From Methylophilus medardensis (lineage in GTDB: Bacteria; Pseudomonadota; Gammaproteobacteria; Burkholderiales; Methylophilaceae), in assembly GCF_006363915.1 (NCBI RefSeq), contig NZ_CP040946.1: DNA of 64,000 bases; one strand, written 5' to 3'. How positions within the stretch are numbered: position 1 is the stretch's first letter; every line of letters begins with the position of its first letter. Of the stretch, positions 43,404 to 52,813 are shown in pieces. The translations under genes and the position numbers were made by a program. The notes under the pieces were generated by a model. It was given only the letters and a program-made list of their open reading frames with translations. It was not told the origin of the DNA and did no database searches.

Positions 43404-45988
43404 TACACCAACGCCTGTTCAGCTTGCGGTTGCGCGCGCGCATTGAGCACTTTTTCCCAGAGGCTTTGTGCCGTAATCAGGGTCAACATGGTGTTTTGAG
43501 CGATATTGGCAATGGCAATGCCGGGGTTGTGGCTGGCGCCTTTAAAAAACGTATTCATCGGTTGAATTTGTTGCCCCGATAGATAGGGGATTTCGCCCAG
43601 TGCAGAGACAAATATGCCAAACTTCAGCGAAGCGGATTTGTCTTCGATGACGACAATCTGGCGATAATCTGTGAAGTAATGCGGGTGGCCTAACATCCGC
43701 GCCAGATCGATCACAGGAATCACTTGATCACGATAGGTGTGCATGCCGGCGATAAACGGCGCCGATTCGGGCAGTGTGCGCAGTTGGTCTTCATCAATCG
43801 CTTCCCGCACAAAGCGCGCCTCGATGCCCATCCACGAGTCACCCACATAAAAGGTCGCGAACTCTTGGCTATCATCACCTGATTGCAGTAACAGGCTTGG
43901 GTTGAACTTGTTATGGATGACTTGGGCTTCGGCCTCAATGCGCTGGTTAATTTCATCCTCTCTGCCCAACGGGGTGAAAATCAGCGCAGTGACTTTGTTG
44001 CGATAATTGTCCTGCTCGCTCTTAAACTCGCGATAACCATAGGCCGCACGCGCACCCACGGCGTAGTAGGTGTTTTGGTAGATAGCAATGTCAAACAATT
44101 GCTCACTCTCTTTGAGTTTGGCGATGGCGGGCATCAGGTCAAACGATTCGCCAATGGCAAAATCCGGGTGGGTGCTAGAAATGACGCGCAATTGCTCGTT
44201 TACGAATAAGGTGAAGCTGCCGTTGACTGGGGCATCGGCTTTGTCACGGGGAATCACATCGCGTAGCATGGCCTGAAACTGCGGTGTGCTGTCAAACACA
44301 ATCGCAATGCCACCAACAATACTATTGCCATCCAAGTGTCTGATGGGCGCTGCATAGATGTAGGTATGGGTATCGTTGTAAAGCGGCGTCTGCTCAAATT
44401 GCGAGACGACATAGTCCTGCGTCGAGCTGCAACTCCGCGTCCGTCCGACCCATTCTTGGGTCAGCTGGGTGCCTACCAGGTGTTCATATTGACTGTTGGA
44501 GACAGCCATGACCTCGCCTTTGCGGTCAAACACAATCAGGTTGTCATACACGGTATACAAGCTGTTGATATAGCGCAAAATGTCAGCCATCTTACGCTTG
44601 TCTTCTGGGTCGACGGTTGGGGTGGCCAGTAGTGACCTGAATGCATGCGTTAACGCCCACCATCGCACATCGTTGGCACGTTCGTACAAGTTGCGATCCA
44701 TGATTTCGACCGCCAGTTGCGCATAAAAACTGGAGTTTTCCAACATCACAGAAACCACAGTCTGATAAAGCTCAGACACCATGTTCTCAATGATTTTTTG
44801 TGTTTTATGCCCAGTATGACTGATCTCGGATAATAAGCTTTTTGAAAAGTTTTTTTGCTGGGTGTTGACATAATTACTTTGCCAAATGTTGCCGTTCCAC
44901 ACCGATTGATTCAGCTTACTCTGAATATTGGCCGCTTGTTTGGGGATATTTAACAGGCTTTCAGAAAAGATCAGTGGACTGCGCATGACTTTGCGCAAAA
45001 TGGCTTCATCAATGTTATTGACCATCTCTCGGATGCTTTGATTAAAAGCATGCTCGATCGGGATCATGGCTTGACCCAACCAACCGGGCCCCAAATAGCC
45101 TTGGTAACCTTCTGACTGTTTAGTGACGCATAAGTATTCACGCCCACTAAAGCGGCTGATAAACCAATCTTGCTCAGTGTCGACGCAAAGCTTGATGCCC
45201 AGCGGGATTTGATAGGGGTCGCTAGAGGCAATCACTTGACGCTTTTCATCTAACAATACGCCGATGGTCCAGTCATGCGGTTGAATGAGGTTACTAAAGA
45301 TGGTGTCCAGCTCATTCACAAATTTAAAGCACAGGCAGAGCACGCCCAGAATGCGGTTGCCATCTTTGCTGCGAACCGCATGTGCGTACACCAGCGATTT
45401 ATGTAAGCTGCCATTCATTTCCGTTTCATAAAAGCGCTCCACATACGGCTCTGTCGATTGCTGCGCCAGTTCTACGATGGGGTGGTAGTGAAATAAAGTG
45501 GTTTGTGTCTCATCTAGCTGATGCAATAAATGTCCTTGCACATCAAACAACACGATGTTTTCATAGACGGTGTATTTCTTTTGATACTCTTGAAAACGAA
45601 ACTCAAGGTTGTGTTGATCTTCGGCATCCAAACGGTCGGCAGCCTGATTCTCAAGATACTCTCGGACATCATTATCGGTGGCAAAAAAACCAATATCTGC
45701 CGTCCGCTCAAACAGGTTGCGTAGCAATAAGTTAATAATCTCAAACGCTTTTGACGACAGTTGTGCGGCTGTTTTATGCAAGGTTTCTTGAGACAAATGC
45801 CGCAAAACATCATTGGAGATGGTGTTGAATGCCCCGCGTGTTTCTTCCATCTCTGAGCCTGTGCCAGACAATTGCGCCATCAATGCCAGACTGTCCCAAG
45901 CGTGTTGTAGTTGGTAAATGTGTGAGCGAAAATCGTTGACCTTTTTAAAGTGGTTTGCCAAATCCTCGGTTACCGGTTGCGGGTGCAT
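43403..45988 (-). CDS. Soluble tandem-Cache protein with C-terminal CheW domain
   Basis: 861 aa. It contains an internal duplication: RNLFERTADIGFFA (about 90) ... YTVYENIVLFDVQGHLL and RNLYERANDVRWWA (about 432) ... YTVYDNLIVFDRKGEVM are two copies about 342 residues apart, each a Cache-like sensor fold. The last 150 residues are a CheW adaptor (FYVGDSWMGIEARFVREAI, HTYRDQVIPVIDLARML). No membrane segment is visible, unlike normal extracytoplasmic Cache receptors, so it seems cytoplasmic. There is no methyl-accepting domain. Such a CheW could link a chemosensory kinase with the c-di-GMP enzyme encoded next to it (TAATG overlap). Ligand unknown. Confidence 0.88.
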   Translation of the reverse strand: MHPQPVTEDLANHFKKVNDFRSHIYQLQHAWDSLALMAQLSGTGSEMEETRGAFNTISNDVLRHLSQETLHKTAAQLSSKAFEIINLLLRNLFERTADIGFFATDNDVREYLENQAADRLDAEDQHNLEFRFQEYQKKYTVYENIVLFDVQGHLLHQLDETQTTLFHYHPIVELAQQSTEPYVERFYETEMNGSLHKSLVYAHAVRSKDGNRILGVLCLCFKFVNELDTIFSNLIQPHDWTIGVLLDEKRQVIASSDPYQIPLGIKLCVDTEQDWFISRFSGREYLCVTKQSEGYQGYLGPGWLGQAMIPIEHAFNQSIREMVNNIDEAILRKVMRSPLIFSESLLNIPKQAANIQSKLNQSVWNGNIWQSNYVNTQQKNFSKSLLSEISHTGHKTQKIIENMVSELYQTVVSVMLENSSFYAQLAVEIMDRNLYERANDVRWWALTHAFRSLLATPTVDPEDKRKMADILRYINSLYTVYDNLIVFDRKGEVMAVSNSQYEHLVGTQLTQEWVGRTRSCSSTQDYVVSQFEQTPLYNDTHTYIYAAPIRHLDGNSIVGGIAIVFDSTPQFQAMLRDVIPRDKADAPVNGSFTLFVNEQLRVISSTHPDFAIGESFDLMPAIAKLKESEQLFDIAIYQNTYYAVGARAAYGYREFKSEQDNYRNKVTALIFTPLGREDEINQRIEAEAQVIHNKFNPSLLLQSGDDSQEFATFYVGDSWMGIEARFVREAIDEDQLRTLPESAPFIAGMHTYRDQVIPVIDLARMLGHPHYFTDYRQIVVIEDKSASLKFGIFVSALGEIPYLSGQQIQPMNTFFKGASHNPGIAIANIAQNTMLTLITAQSLWEKVLNARAQPQAEQALV

Positions 45989-46277
45989 CTAATCGCCTCT
46001 TCATTCTAAAATTTTTATGGTTCCCTAAGCTTTTAGAGCAAAAACGGTTCCCGTTTGCAGGCTTTGAATTGAAAAACAATGGCAAGAAAAATGCTTTTAT
46101 CCAACGATTCATCCTTTAATCGCGAAAAGCTGGCGTGAAAATCGCTTGTAAACTGTTGAACTAACCCCTAACCCCCTTCTTTTTCGCTGGCTAAAATGCC
46201 CATGCTTTTTTATGGTGCGTAAATTTCCAAATTGGTGCATATTGGCCTGCCTGAAATTCCGTTGAACGCCCAGCCCT

Positions 46278-46739
46278 ATGATAAATACCATGATTGAAAT
46301 CCACAGTGTCTCAGAAGCCATCCGCGATGCGGTGGCGCCCGTTTTTTTATTGACAGGCATCGGGTCGATTTTAGGCGTGCTGATCGGACGCCTGGGGCGC
46401 TCGATAGACCGCGCCCGTTATCTCACGGATACGCCAGAGGAGAAACGCGAGCGTTTTAAAGATGAGTTGAGGATTATTGTGCGTCGGACCAAATGGTTGC
46501 GGCGCGCGATTGGTTTGGCAACGTTCGCTGCACTGTGTATTTGCGTGTCGATTGCCAGCATGTTTATTTCAGTAGAGACCGGTTTTCGCTTGCCACATCT
46601 GGTGATGGTGTCTTTTATTATCTCGATGGCTTCACTGATTTTCGCGCTGTTATGCTTTTTGCGCGAGATTGTGTTGGCATCGCGTGAAGTGATTGTGCCT
46701 TTTCAGCAACGCGACAAAGCCGCACATCATTCTGCGTAG
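46278..46739 (+). CDS. DUF2721 membrane protein
   Basis: 153 aa with three helices. SVSEAIRDAVAPVFLLTGIGSILGVLIGRLGRSIDRAR is the family start. Function unknown. A second ATG at 46290 is also possible. The 3' end overlaps the convergent HPP-CBS gene by 13 bases. Confidence 0.88.
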   Translation: MINTMIEIHSVSEAIRDAVAPVFLLTGIGSILGVLIGRLGRSIDRARYLTDTPEEKRERFKDELRIIVRRTKWLRRAIGLATFAALCICVSIASMFISVETGFRLPHLVMVSFIISMASLIFALLCFLREIVLASREVIVPFQQRDKAAHHSA

Positions 46740-47872
46740 AGCGCGCGAATAATATCGGTTTGCGTCAGGATGCCCACCAGTTTGTTGTGGGCATCAACCA
46801 CCGGCAGTAACTGCAAATGATGGCTGGTCATGAGCGGAATGGTATGTACCAGATGCATGTGTGCAGGAATCGTCATCACTGGGGTTTGCATGATTTGTCC
46901 GACCACCTCCGGTTTATTGCTGTGGGTGGTGGGCGACCAGCGGATGAGTCTTTTTAGTGCGGGCGTCACCTCTCGATAGCTGTCTGCGTTTGCATGCCGC
47001 ATGAAATCAGACACACTCAACAGACCGATCACCAGTTGTGCCTTGTTCACGACGGGGATCGCCGGCTCTGGTTGTGTGAAGAGTAATGGCCAGGCTGTTT
47101 CTAGTGCATCGCCATATTCAAGCGTGTGTGGCGCTGGCCGCATAATGTGCTGGCATTCAATCGCCTCTAATTTACGCTTGTAGGCGATGAGTTCCGTCTG
47201 TTGCAGCAAGCGCTGTAATTGCGCAGGGTGAATATCCAGCACCTCATGGTATTGGCCCAATGCGGTTTGCAAGTCCTCAGGGGTGAAGCCAAACTGGTAT
47301 TGCATCGGGTTGGGCGGGATGGGCGTTGCGGCTTGATGGCCCGCCGGATAGCGGTAACCGGTCAGCGTATGAAACAACCAAGCGCAGATCACGAGACACA
47401 CACTGTTAGCGAGTACCGGCCACCAGACAAACCCATAGCCAAGCTGATGAATCGCGTCCCCACCGAATACGGCGGTTAATGCCACCGCGCCACTCGGTGG
47501 GTGCAGGCAGCGCAGTACAAACATGAATCCGATGGCACTGAACATGGCCAGCGCAGCGGCCCACACCCATTGTTGTGGCAATAACTGATAAAAAAACACG
47601 CCGGCCAGCGCAGCCACCGTATTCCCGGCCAGCAACGCCCATGGTTGCGCGAGCGGGCTCGAGGGCAGGCAAAACAAAATCACGGCCGAGGCGCCCATCG
47701 GCGCGATTAAAAAAACCATGCTATGCCAATCCATCGGCACCACACATTGCGCGATCAAGCCCGTGCACAAAATGCCAATCCCTGCACCCACGGCTGCGCG
47801 TGCATAGTCACGCAAGCTACCGGTCATCCGCCGCGGCCAAAAGCGTTGTACAAAAGACGAAAACACTGTCAT
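46727..47872 (-). CDS. HPP-family membrane protein with CBS domains
   Basis: 381 aa from the ATG at 47872; a GTG at 47911 would add 13 residues. Four or five helices make up the HPP domain, with LIAPMGASAVILFCLPSSPLAQPW and CLHPPSGAVALTAV (the HPP motif). From about residue 240 two CBS domains follow (IMRPAPHTLE, IMQTPVMTIPAH...LPVVDAHNKLVGILTQTDIIRAL). HPP proteins are implicated in nitrite transport in plants and cyanobacteria. CBS modules often sense adenosyl compounds. Substrate unknown. Confidence 0.88.
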   Translation of the reverse strand: MTVFSSFVQRFWPRRMTGSLRDYARAAVGAGIGILCTGLIAQCVVPMDWHSMVFLIAPMGASAVILFCLPSSPLAQPWALLAGNTVAALAGVFFYQLLPQQWVWAAALAMFSAIGFMFVLRCLHPPSGAVALTAVFGGDAIHQLGYGFVWWPVLANSVCLVICAWLFHTLTGYRYPAGHQAATPIPPNPMQYQFGFTPEDLQTALGQYHEVLDIHPAQLQRLLQQTELIAYKRKLEAIECQHIMRPAPHTLEYGDALETAWPLLFTQPEPAIPVVNKAQLVIGLLSVSDFMRHANADSYREVTPALKRLIRWSPTTHSNKPEVVGQIMQTPVMTIPAHMHLVHTIPLMTSHHLQLLPVVDAHNKLVGILTQTDIIRALYAE

Positions 47873-48086
47873 CTGCAGACCATTCAAATAAAAATGCAGT
47901 GTATCACGCACCCTGTCTGGCCAAGGATTTCGGCCTACAAAAGTGCCATGCAGGGCAGGTGCCAGCTGGATACATGCGGATACAAACGCGCTGAAACTTT
48001 GCCCCAGATTGAGCGCTCATAAGCGCAGAGGCTCTGGTGATCAATCAAGAGCCAACGACCCCAAAAAAGCAAGAAAGGACGTTGTC

Positions 48087-49547
48087 ATGCAAGCATTCTT
48101 ACAATCAAGACTTACCCACTGGGTGACTGTTCCATTAGCGGTGGCTGCACTATTCGGTGCGGGTTACTGGATCAAGGGCAATACTTTGGTCAATCATGCG
48201 CAAGCCACCGCACCGGTGACGGTAAAAGCGATGACCGCACCTAGTGCCTATATCACCCTACCAAACTTCGCTAGCATCGCGGCCAGTCAAGGCGCCGCGG
48301 TGGTCAACATCAGTGTCACCGGCACCGTTAAAACTGCGGGTATTCCCGGCATGGACCCCAATGACCCCATGTTTGAACTGTTTCGTCGGTTTCAACCCAA
48401 TTTGCCACAAACTGAAACGCCCATGAGTGGCTTGGGCTCTGGGTTTATCGTCAAGCCGGATGGCGTTATTTTGACCAATGCCCATGTGGTGGATAAAGCC
48501 GATGTCGTCACGGTGAGGTTGTCTGACAAGCGCGAGTTTCAAGCCAAAGTCATCGGCGTGGATGCATTAACCGATGTCGCGGTATTGAAAATCGATGCCA
48601 AAGATTTGCCCACCGTGCATATTGGCAGCACTAAAAATAGCAATGTGGGGGATTGGGTGGTGGCGATTGGCTCACCGTTTGGCTTCGATAATACGGTCAC
48701 TGCCGGCATTATTTCTGCTAAGTCACGGGCGTTACCCGATGAAGGCTATGTGCCCTTTTTACAAACCGATGTGGCGATTAACCCTGGGAACTCTGGCGGG
48801 CCATTGTTTAATTTGAATGGCGAAGTGATTGGCATTAACTCGCAAATTTATAGCCGCAGTGGTGGTTACCAAGGCTTGTCATTTGCCATTCCGATTGATG
48901 TCGCGATGGGGGTAGAACAGCAGTTGCTGGAGACAGGCAAAGTGAGCCGTGGCCGTCTGGGTATCGGCGTGCAGTCGATCAACCAGGACCTGGCCAGCTC
49001 GTTCGGTTTGTCATCGCCCAATGGTGCGCTGGTCAGCAATGTTGAAAAAAATGGCCCGGCGGATCAAGCCGGATTGGAGCCGGGAGATGTGATTGTGAAG
49101 TTTAATGGGCAAGCGATAGACCGCTCAAGCGATCTGCCGCCGATGGTCGCCAGTGTGAAACCGGGCAGTACCGTCAGCATCGAGGTTTGGCGTAGTAAAA
49201 AACTTAAAAAATTGACGGTGCGCATTGATGAAATGCAAACGGCGCAAGCCGGACCGGCTGCCGTGCCAGATAGTCAGCAACCCAAACTTGGCGTCAGTGT
49301 GCGACCGCTCAACGCACAAGAGTTGTCGCAAACCCAGCTTAAGCAAGGCTTATTGGTAGAACAAGTCTCTAAAGGCCCGGCTGCCATGGCCGGCATTCAG
49401 GCCGGGGATGTGATTCTGGCCGTCAACGGGGACCAAGTAAAAAGTGTCTCTCAGTTGCAGGACAAATTGTCGCAACATGCTAAAAACGTGGCTCTGTTAG
49501 TCATGCGTGGTGAGAACAAGATTTATGTACCCGTCAAAATCAGTTGA
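48087..49547 (+). CDS. Periplasmic Do-family serine protease (DegQ/MucD-like)
   Basis: 486 aa from the ATG at 48087, about seven bases after AAAGGA. An N-terminal signal-anchor is followed by a trypsin domain with the complete triad: LTNAHVVDKAD (His), LTDVAVLKID (Asp) and NPGNSGGPLF (Ser). Two PDZ domains follow (LGIGVQSINQDLASSF, then KLGVSVRPLNAQELS). This is the full DegP/DegQ/MucD plan for envelope protein quality control. It ends in a strong terminator. Confidence 0.93.
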   Translation: MQAFLQSRLTHWVTVPLAVAALFGAGYWIKGNTLVNHAQATAPVTVKAMTAPSAYITLPNFASIAASQGAAVVNISVTGTVKTAGIPGMDPNDPMFELFRRFQPNLPQTETPMSGLGSGFIVKPDGVILTNAHVVDKADVVTVRLSDKREFQAKVIGVDALTDVAVLKIDAKDLPTVHIGSTKNSNVGDWVVAIGSPFGFDNTVTAGIISAKSRALPDEGYVPFLQTDVAINPGNSGGPLFNLNGEVIGINSQIYSRSGGYQGLSFAIPIDVAMGVEQQLLETGKVSRGRLGIGVQSINQDLASSFGLSSPNGALVSNVEKNGPADQAGLEPGDVIVKFNGQAIDRSSDLPPMVASVKPGSTVSIEVWRSKKLKKLTVRIDEMQTAQAGPAAVPDSQQPKLGVSVRPLNAQELSQTQLKQGLLVEQVSKGPAAMAGIQAGDVILAVNGDQVKSVSQLQDKLSQHAKNVALLVMRGENKIYVPVKIS

Positions 49548-49575
49548 TCTCAACGGTGTCGACCGCAACAGCCTG

Positions 49576-49597
49576 CCCCGCGAAAGCGGGGTTTTTT
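49576..49597 (+). terminator. Rho-independent terminator after the Do protease gene
   Basis: Stem CCCCGC / GCGGGG with a GAAA tetraloop and T6. Confidence 0.92.
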
Positions 49598-49685
49598 CCG
49601 ATACTGTGAAGTCAAACGGGCAAAACGCAGCAGGGCCTGACAGAATGTCGGGACGCTTTTCATTTTGCTCGGTAAAATAAGCCCT

Positions 49686-50732
49686 ATGCAGACATTTCAC
49701 ATCGAGCCCACCCACAACGCGACTTTGCGCGCAGCCTTGATCCAGCAGATCGACCAGAAAACCAAACCCATCGGTGCGTTAGGGCGTCTGGAGGCGCTTG
49801 CCTTGCAGCTGGGGTTGGTGCAACAAACCCAACAGCCTAGCCTACAGCAGCCTACCATGCTGGTGTTTGCGGCGGACCATGGCATCGTTGCTGAGGGGGT
49901 GAGTCCCTATCCGCAAGCAGTGACTGCCCAGATGGTGCTTAATTTTCTCAATGGGGGCGCGGCAATTAACGTATTTGCCCGTCAACATGGGTTTGATTTG
50001 CATGTGGTCGATAGTGGCGTCAATGCGATGTTCCAGCCGCATCCAATGCTCGTGGATGCCAAAGTAGGTATGGGCACGGTCAACTTTAGGCATCAGCCAG
50101 CCATGACGGCCGCGCAATGCGAACAAGCGATTACCCGTGGCGCTCAAATTGCCCGTGAGGCCATTGCACAAGGCAGTAATGTATTGGCGCTGGGCGAGAT
50201 GGGCATCGGTAATACCTCCAGCGCCAGCTGTCTGATGAGTGTGCTGTGCGATTTACCCATGCATCAGTGCGTCGGGCGTGGCACCGGCTTAAGTGACAAG
50301 GGTCTGCAACACAAACTCTCGGTGTTAACCTCGGCACTGCAAACCCATCATGTCTCGGCAGCAGACCCCTTTCACGTGTTATCTGTGTTTGGCGGCTTTG
50401 AAATTGCCATGATGGTGGGTGCACTGTTAGCTGGCGCAGAGGGAAGATGCACCTTGTTAATTGACGGATTTATTGCCACAGCCGCGCTACTAGTGGCTGC
50501 CAAGCGCTATCCACAGGTGATTGATTATTGCGTGTTTGCGCATTGCTCAGATGAGAGCGGGCATGCCACGATGCTGTCACACTTGAATGCGCAACCGTTG
50601 TTACATCTCGGATTGCGTCTCGGCGAGGGCACTGGGGCGGTGTTGGCGTATCCTTTATTGCAATCGGCAGTTGCGTTTTTAAATGACATGGCCAGCTTTG
50701 ATAGCGCTGGGGTGAGTGGGCAGATTCAGTGA
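49686..50732 (+). CDS. cobT: Nicotinate-nucleotide:dimethylbenzimidazole phosphoribosyltransferase
   Basis: 348 aa from the ATG at 49686. It activates dimethylbenzimidazole to alpha-ribazole phosphate for the lower ligand of B12. KTKPIGALGRLEALA, FAADHGIVAEGVSPYP, EMGIGNTSSAS and the catalytic Glu in LGEGTGAVLA are all present. It overlaps cobS by four bases (GTGA), so cobT-cobS-cobC form one operon of nucleotide-loop assembly. The operon starts after the terminator of the Do protease; no riboswitch is visible in the 88 bases before cobT. Confidence 0.95.
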   Translation: MQTFHIEPTHNATLRAALIQQIDQKTKPIGALGRLEALALQLGLVQQTQQPSLQQPTMLVFAADHGIVAEGVSPYPQAVTAQMVLNFLNGGAAINVFARQHGFDLHVVDSGVNAMFQPHPMLVDAKVGMGTVNFRHQPAMTAAQCEQAITRGAQIAREAIAQGSNVLALGEMGIGNTSSASCLMSVLCDLPMHQCVGRGTGLSDKGLQHKLSVLTSALQTHHVSAADPFHVLSVFGGFEIAMMVGALLAGAEGRCTLLIDGFIATAALLVAAKRYPQVIDYCVFAHCSDESGHATMLSHLNAQPLLHLGLRLGEGTGAVLAYPLLQSAVAFLNDMASFDSAGVSGQIQ

Positions 50733-51520
50733 AGTTGCAATGGCGATACTTTCTGCTCGCGGTCGGGTTTTTCACCCGCGTTCCCGTGCCGTCATTGCCT
50801 GATTTTCAAGAGACGGACCTCAATCATGCCGCCAGATACTTTCCGCTGGTGGGTTTATTCATTGGCCTGTTGGCGGCAGCGGTTTGGTGGCTGGCTAGCC
50901 TCGTGTTTCCGCCTGCGTTGGCCGTGTTATGCAGCATGGCGACGACCATCTACATGACCGGTGCGTTTCATGAGGATGGGCTGGCGGACAGTGCAGATGG
51001 CCTCGGCGGAGGCATGGACCGTGCACGCAAGCTGGAGATCATGCAAGATTCCCGGCTGGGTAGTTTTGGCGTGATTACCTTAATCGGTATGCTGCTGTTT
51101 AAGTTTCAGGCCTTATCCGCGCTGAGTCCTGCGATGTTGCCATTTGCCATGATTGCCGCACACGCGTTAAGTCGTTTGGCTGCGGTCGCCATCATGGCAA
51201 CCGCCAGTTATGTGCGATTTGCTGGCAAGTCCAAGCCGTTGGCAACCGCATTGACCCGACCAGATTTAGCTTACGCGATCCTCTTTGGCACCCTATGCTG
51301 GCTGGTTTTTAGCTTGATGCTGGGCATCAATCACACGCTTTTTACTGTCATCCGTTTTCAACTATTCACGGCCATACCCGTGCTGTTGGTCTGGTTGTGG
51401 TGGCGTCGGCTCATCCTGCGGCATTTGCAGGGGTATACCGGCGACACCCTCGGCGCGACCCAACAACTCACTGAACTCGCTTTTTATTTAGGCTTGCTTG
51501 CTTGGGAGCATTTAGCATGA
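50729..51520 (+). CDS. cobS: Adenosylcobinamide-GDP ribazoletransferase
   Basis: 263 aa inner-membrane enzyme that joins adenosylcobinamide-GDP and alpha-ribazole to make B12. FTRVPVPSLPDF at the start, AFHEDGLADSADGLGGGMD (metal-binding acids) and several helices. The start is GTG inside the cobT stop; the end overlaps cobC by ATGA. Full length. Confidence 0.95.
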   Translation: MKLQWRYFLLAVGFFTRVPVPSLPDFQETDLNHAARYFPLVGLFIGLLAAAVWWLASLVFPPALAVLCSMATTIYMTGAFHEDGLADSADGLGGGMDRARKLEIMQDSRLGSFGVITLIGMLLFKFQALSALSPAMLPFAMIAAHALSRLAAVAIMATASYVRFAGKSKPLATALTRPDLAYAILFGTLCWLVFSLMLGINHTLFTVIRFQLFTAIPVLLVWLWWRRLILRHLQGYTGDTLGATQQLTELAFYLGLLAWEHLA

Positions 51521-52083
51521 AACTCACTTTAGTCCGCCACACCAGTTTACAAATCGCTGAGGGCGTATGCTACGGGCAAAGCGACATTGATGTATCGGTG
51601 CATTTTGCCAATGAGCTTTCAACCCTGCAACAAAAGCTGTTGCATGAGCAGATTGATGCCGTTTATGCCAGCCCATTGCAGCGTTGTAGCAAACTGGCGC
51701 ATGCGTTAGGCTTTGATTCAATTTTGCATGATGAACGCTTGAAAGAGCTGCATTTTGGTGACTGGGAGATGCAGCCATGGACAGAGATCCCGCGCGACGT
51801 GTTTGATGTGTGGGCACAAAACTATGCCGAACTGGCACCGCCCAATGGGGAAACCTTTGCCGCCTTGCAACAGCGTGGTGTGGACTTTTTGAACGAGGCA
51901 CACAGTCGCCATGCCGGCCAGCATTTGTTGGTCGTGACGCATGGCGGCATGATCCGAGCGTTGATCGCGCATGTGCTCAACATGCCGCTCAAAGGTTTAT
52001 TCCGCTTTCATGTCGATTACGCCAGCCTGACGCGGTTAGATTTTTCGGGCGCGGTACCAAAAATTGAGTTTGTGAATCGCTAA
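51517..52083 (+). CDS. cobC: Alpha-ribazole phosphatase (histidine phosphatase family)
   Basis: 188 aa from the ATG at 51517, coupled to cobS. It dephosphorylates alpha-ribazole phosphate or adenosylcobalamin phosphate. LVRHTSLQ holds the catalytic His, YASPLQRCSKLAHAL the second phosphate-binding Arg, and VVTHGGMIRALIA the distal His. The context supports cobC over a general phosphoglycerate-mutase-like enzyme. Confidence 0.92.
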   Translation: MKLTLVRHTSLQIAEGVCYGQSDIDVSVHFANELSTLQQKLLHEQIDAVYASPLQRCSKLAHALGFDSILHDERLKELHFGDWEMQPWTEIPRDVFDVWAQNYAELAPPNGETFAALQQRGVDFLNEAHSRHAGQHLLVVTHGGMIRALIAHVLNMPLKGLFRFHVDYASLTRLDFSGAVPKIEFVNR

Positions 52084-52107
52084 GCGCTAACGCATCCGCG
52101 ACGCAGT

Positions 52108-52443
52108 TTATTTTTTGACAGGCTGCACTTGGTCGACGGTGAGTTGGCGCGTAATGGTTTTAATCTCAATGGTTTGGCTCTGCTTTTTAAAGCGAAAACG
52201 ACAAGCATCGAGTTCCATCGAAATACAATCGACCACCTCGACTAAGCCCTGCTGGTGGATTTCTTGCGCATATAAACTACTGCGTTCAATAGCCAGATTT
52301 TCCACCGGTTGCCATCCTTGCGCCATTAATTGCTGTTTGGCTGCCAGGTAAGCGCTGCCTTGTGCAATCTGGGGTAATGCGGTGCGTGCATGGCAGGTGT
52401 GGCTCACCCATAACAAAATAAAACCATATAACAGTGTGCGCAT
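52108..52443 (-). CDS. Small exported protein of unknown function
   Basis: 111 aa. Signal peptide about 19 residues (YGFILLWVSHTCHA). The mature part has two Cys in VVDCISMELDACRF that may pair. AYLAAKQQLMAQGWQPV at the mature N-terminus recalls small periplasmic proteins with a similar helix. No family named. Convergent with cobC. Confidence 0.7.
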   Translation of the reverse strand: MRTLLYGFILLWVSHTCHARTALPQIAQGSAYLAAKQQLMAQGWQPVENLAIERSSLYAQEIHQQGLVEVVDCISMELDACRFRFKKQSQTIEIKTITRQLTVDQVQPVKK

Positions 52444-52583
52444 GGTGTCCTTTTAAATCCTTCTAGCGTCGCGTTTAAGCGCTGATCGTAAAAAAACGTG
52501 TCATCGCGCAAACCCTCGTGATGCATGACGTTTCCTATTCCTCTTTCTATACGGGTGAGCTTCCACATTGGATGCAGCAATCT

Positions 52584-52811
52584 TTAAGCCTGATCGCTGG
52601 CGGGCGCAGCCACCTGAACGGTTTGACCAAAGGCTGAGATTTGTTGCCCAGCGCGGATTTTAGCGGTTTTACGCCGCTCAATCTGGCCATCCACACTGAC
52701 CAAGCCCTCAGCCACCATGCTTTTGCCTTGGCCGCCACTGTCTGCGATGCCCGTGAGTTTGAGTAAATCGCACAAAGCAATGTGTTCACCGCGCAATGTA
52801 AATATTTCCAT
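52584..52811 (-). CDS. S4-domain RNA-binding protein, YbcJ-like
   Basis: 75 aa. HIALCDLLKLTGIADSGGQGKSMVAEGLVSVDGQIERRKTAK is the S4 fold, nearly the whole protein, as in YbcJ. It probably binds structured RNA, perhaps of the ribosome. It starts two bases after cobU stops, so it is cotranscribed with B12 genes although it has no obvious B12 role. Confidence 0.9.
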   Translation of the reverse strand: MEIFTLRGEHIALCDLLKLTGIADSGGQGKSMVAEGLVSVDGQIERRKTAKIRAGQQISAFGQTVQVAAPASDQA

Positions 52812-52813
52812 GG

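Noticed and set aside
46109..46360. 83 aa minus-strand frame antisense to the start of the DUF2721 gene
   Set aside because: It is antisense to a clear family protein, has no family resemblance and no convincing ribosome site.
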